From: Deltaproteobacteria bacterium
GTDB taxonomy: Bacteria > Myxococcota_A > UBA796 > JAFGLY01
Length of the DNA: 34,974 nt
Assembly (NCBI GenBank): GCA_016927815.1
Contig: JAFGLY010000052.1
Location: 1-34,974, forward strand
Reading direction: 5' to 3'
The notes under the pieces are model-generated. The model made no database searches, was not told the DNA's origin, and saw only the letters and a list, made by a program, of their open reading frames with translations. Shown here piece after piece: positions 33,354 through 34,974 of this stretch (its first letter is position 1; each line of letters begins with the position of its first letter). The position numbers and the translations under genes are program-made.

Positions 33354-33697
33354 TCAGGAGACCCGGGTCAGGTCGGAACGGGGGAGCGGCACAGGAGGGT
33401 CCCGGGCAGCAGCGGCCTCGAGACCGGCGAGGACGTCGAGGGTGGCAGGGGGGAGGACGACGGTGCGCAGGTGCATCAGGCTGCCGCAGTTCGGACAGGC
33501 GAAAGGGTCGACCTGAACGCCAGAGGAGGGCCGCCCAGCAGGGCCAGTAGGGAGAGGGCGAGGGGGTGGAGGAGGACAGAGCTGTCGTGCTGCGCTTCGA
33601 GCCTGGCGCGGGCAAGGGGAGGCCTGGCGATGGTGCGGCACAGGCGTTCGAGACCGGCCCTGTCGTGTGCGCGGACCCGGACGCCGCCTCGCCCTCA
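33354..33697 (-). pseudogene. IS91-family transposase remnant B (internal deletion and frameshift)
   Basis: The minus strand reads GVRVRAHDRAGLERLCRTIARPPLARAR, the conserved segment after the HUH domain. After a deletion and a frame change it reads VDPFACPNCGSLMHLRTVVL, the C-terminal zinc-ribbon end of IS91 transposases, which closes at the TGA at 33354 (LTRVS). The whole catalytic tyrosine region between them is absent. The first segment matches remnant A (GVRVAPFDRQGLERLCRYDSRPPLARA) closely but not exactly, so the two come from related, separately decayed copies. Confidence 0.82.
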
Positions 33698-33810
33698 ACC
33701 AGCGCCTGCTGGTGGAGGTGCGCGTGCCCGGCTCGGGCGCGCCCTGTCCCGTGGCCGCGGTGGTGAAGCGGGTGGGCCACGACGGCGTAGGGGTGGAGTT
33801 CCTGCCAGGA
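33697..33810 (+). pseudogene. Possible PilZ-domain fragment
   Basis: On the plus strand, just where IS91 remnant B ends, the frame reads LNQRLLVEVRVPGSGAPCPVAAVVKRV followed by GHDGVGVEFLPG. This is the strand pattern and 'GVGVEF' ending of a PilZ (c-di-GMP-binding) domain; the RxxxR end is missing. There is no start codon and no sensible stop, so it would be the remains of a gene cut by the element. The support is short similarity by eye only. Confidence 0.4.
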
Positions 33811-33916
33811 TGTGGCTTGCATCGTCCCTGTCCCACGCTCGAACTCGCGGTCTCCCTCACACCGAACTGCGGGCTGGAGATCGGGACGTCGGCCAGGGAA
33901 AGGAAGGCAGGAACAC

Positions 33917-34765
33917 CTACATGCTCAGCACCGCCTCGAGGAACTCCGTGTTGTCCATGTCGCCGTCCACCACGACCCACTCCAGGTCCTCGTTCAGCAG
34001 GTTCAGATCGGGCCAGGCGCCGATGCCCATGGCCAGGAAGAAGCGGCGCTCGGGATCGGTCATCACCGCGACGTGCTCGTTTGGGAACTCCTCGTCCCAC
34101 GCCTGGACGTCCTCCAGACCCGCCTCGCTCTCGCTGTCGGCGGCGTAGTAGAGCATGGTGATCCACAAGAGCTCTCCGTCCATGACCATGTCGCGCACGG
34201 GCTCCCACTCCTCACTGACGTAAACGTCCTCCTGTCCCGCGAGCCAGCCGGCCAAGCTCCGGCAGGGCACGCAGGTGAACGAGGACTGGTCGATGACGAT
34301 TGGCTTGCCCTGGTGGGCAAAGTCGTAGAGGTCCACCTCCTGACCGAATTGATCGATGCCCATGTAGCGCGGGGCCACGGTGCCCGTGTCGGCCGAGTTG
34401 GCGGCGAAAGAACCCTCCTCGATGGTGTCCTTGTCCCAGCAGTAGGGCCAGAAGCCGACGTAGATCCGGCTCTCGAAGTCCAGCGGGTCGGTGCCCTCGG
34501 TGATCTCGTCGCCGTCGGCGTAGGTGTCCCCATCGGTGTCGTCGCTCAGGGGATCGGTCCCCAGTTCGACCTCCTCCCCATCCTCTAGCCGGTCCTCGTC
34601 GGTGTCAACGCTGTTGGGATCGGTGTCCAGCTCGCTCTCTCGGACATCGGTGAGCCCGTCGCCATCGGTGTCGGTGGTGTCGTCCACGTCCTCGTCTCCG
34701 CTCCCGGCACAGCCGAGGAGGAACAGGAACAGGCCCAGGGAAGCTGGACGGATGGCGGGTGTCAT
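33917..34765 (-). CDS. TSP3-repeat lipoprotein with thioredoxin-like domain
   Basis: This is a 282-residue protein; the start is the ATG at 34765, chosen because it gives a clean lipoprotein signal (LFLFLLGC, Cys19). Residues about 30-95 are thrombospondin type 3-like calcium-binding repeats (DTDGDGLTD, ELDTDPNSVDTDEDRLEDG, DDTDGDTYADGDE). Residues about 100-282 are a thioredoxin-like fold: YDFAHQGKPIVIDQSSFTCVPCRSLAGWL with C165-x-x-C168, then AVMTDPERRFFLAMGIGAWPDLNLLN, which contains the family's cis-Pro region in WPD. The domain would be a cell-surface disulfide reductase or TlpA/peroxiredoxin-like protein. IS91-type end repeat copy 3 lies 17-77 bp upstream of the start, so it may supply or disturb the promoter. 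Confidence 0.88.
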   Translation of the reverse strand: MTPAIRPASLGLFLFLLGCAGSGDEDVDDTTDTDGDGLTDVRESELDTDPNSVDTDEDRLEDGEEVELGTDPLSDDTDGDTYADGDEITEGTDPLDFESRIYVGFWPYCWDKDTIEEGSFAANSADTGTVAPRYMGIDQFGQEVDLYDFAHQGKPIVIDQSSFTCVPCRSLAGWLAGQEDVYVSEEWEPVRDMVMDGELLWITMLYYAADSESEAGLEDVQAWDEEFPNEHVAVMTDPERRFFLAMGIGAWPDLNLLNEDLEWVVVDGDMDNTEFLEAVLSM

Positions 34766-34781
34766 GGTGGGCTCCGCGGGG

Positions 34782-34842
34782 GGGCATAGGCCCGATGAAC
34801 GACTTCTGGAGGGACTGTAGCTCCGGTCTGTTGCGAGGGTCA
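34782..34842 (-). repeat. IS91-type 3' end repeat, copy 3 (terminal 60 bp)
   Basis: Plus reading GGGGCATAGGCCCGATGAAC, then GGAGGGACTGTAGCTCCGG and TGCGAGGGTCA, is almost the same as 30336-30397. The similarity ends after GGGTCA. No transposase sequence is attached within the window. It stands directly in front of the TSP3 lipoprotein gene, in the same orientation. Confidence 0.75.
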
Positions 34843-34878
34843 AGATGAGATGAGGTGGCCGGCCCCCTCGTGCGGGAA

Positions 34879-34901
34879 GGATAGGGTCCTGACCCTGATC
34901 C
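34879..34901. repeat. Inverted repeat upstream of copy 3
   Basis: GGATAGGGTC and GACCCTGATCC pair with one extra base in the second arm and a 2-nt centre. It could be an operator or a decayed terminator. Past it to the window end (34974) no gene is supported on either strand. Confidence 0.3.
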
Positions 34902-34974
34902 GATCTCGTGGACAGGTGGATCGGACGGTGGTGGTGCTGGGGGAGGTGCAGCGAGGACACGGGTTGGCACCTCC

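Noticed and set aside
33812-34588. Plus-strand open frame opposite the TSP3/thioredoxin lipoprotein
   Set aside because: The minus strand gives a signal peptide, calcium-binding repeats and a CxxC domain; the plus-strand frame gives nothing recognisable.
1-34974. tRNA, rRNA or riboswitch
   Set aside because: No cloverleaf-like segment with a CCA end, no rRNA signature and no known riboswitch core was recognised by eye; small RNAs could have been missed.

Overview
The window is about 35 kb of very GC-rich bacterial DNA with dense genes and strong G/C bias at third codon positions. The content points to a myxobacterium-like lineage (Myxococcota or a relative). It holds MopE-type 'putative metal-binding motif' lipoproteins, an SBBP-repeat protein with a MYXO-CTERM-like tail, a TSP3-repeat lipoprotein, and several outer-envelope proteins of the kinds that are common in that group. 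No rRNA, tRNA or CRISPR array was seen. The assignment is inference from gene content only.

Layout, left to right. (1) 1-1782: the 5' part of a MopE/beta-helix lipoprotein that runs off the left edge. (2) 1856-5672: two head-to-head paralogous polytopic membrane proteins that look like GT-C transferases. (3) 5700-9294: RarA, an LpxH-like hydrolase, a divergent MreB that lacks key ATPase residues, and a zinc-ribbon membrane protein. (4) 9376-15498: an SppA-type S49 peptidase, then an MBOAT O-acyltransferase translationally overlapping a membrane-anchored SGNH hydrolase, with a second SGNH hydrolase convergent to them. This looks like a cell-surface polysaccharide acylation module. (5) 15604-20651: a compact block made of two tandem tail-anchored paralogs of unknown family facing a tightly overlapping operon (SnoaL/NTF2-like, SDR, CrtI/retinol-saturase-like flavoprotein). 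This may be an uncharacterised lipid or isoprenoid modification cassette. (6) 20938-23627: a MopE lipoprotein with a propeller-like C-terminus and a GT87-type mannosyltransferase-like protein.

(7) 23652-26960 holds the most striking gene: a membrane-anchored, ClpB-like double-AAA+ protein. Its D1 looks catalytically degenerate and its D2 is intact but lacks the usual pore loop. It is fused at its C-terminus to a domain that resembles peptide-chain release factor 2 without the GGQ loop and without the SPF stop-codon-reading motif.

(8) 26961-34974 is a decayed accessory region. It contains a frameshifted DUF4143 ATPase tail, a shrunken group II intron that still keeps domain V, several remnants of one IS91-type (HUH) element that share a common 3' end repeat, a fragment of a PilZ-like gene, and intact genes for an S33 alpha/beta-hydrolase lipoprotein, an SBBP protein whose 3' end runs into an IS91 remnant, and a TSP3/thioredoxin-like lipoprotein.
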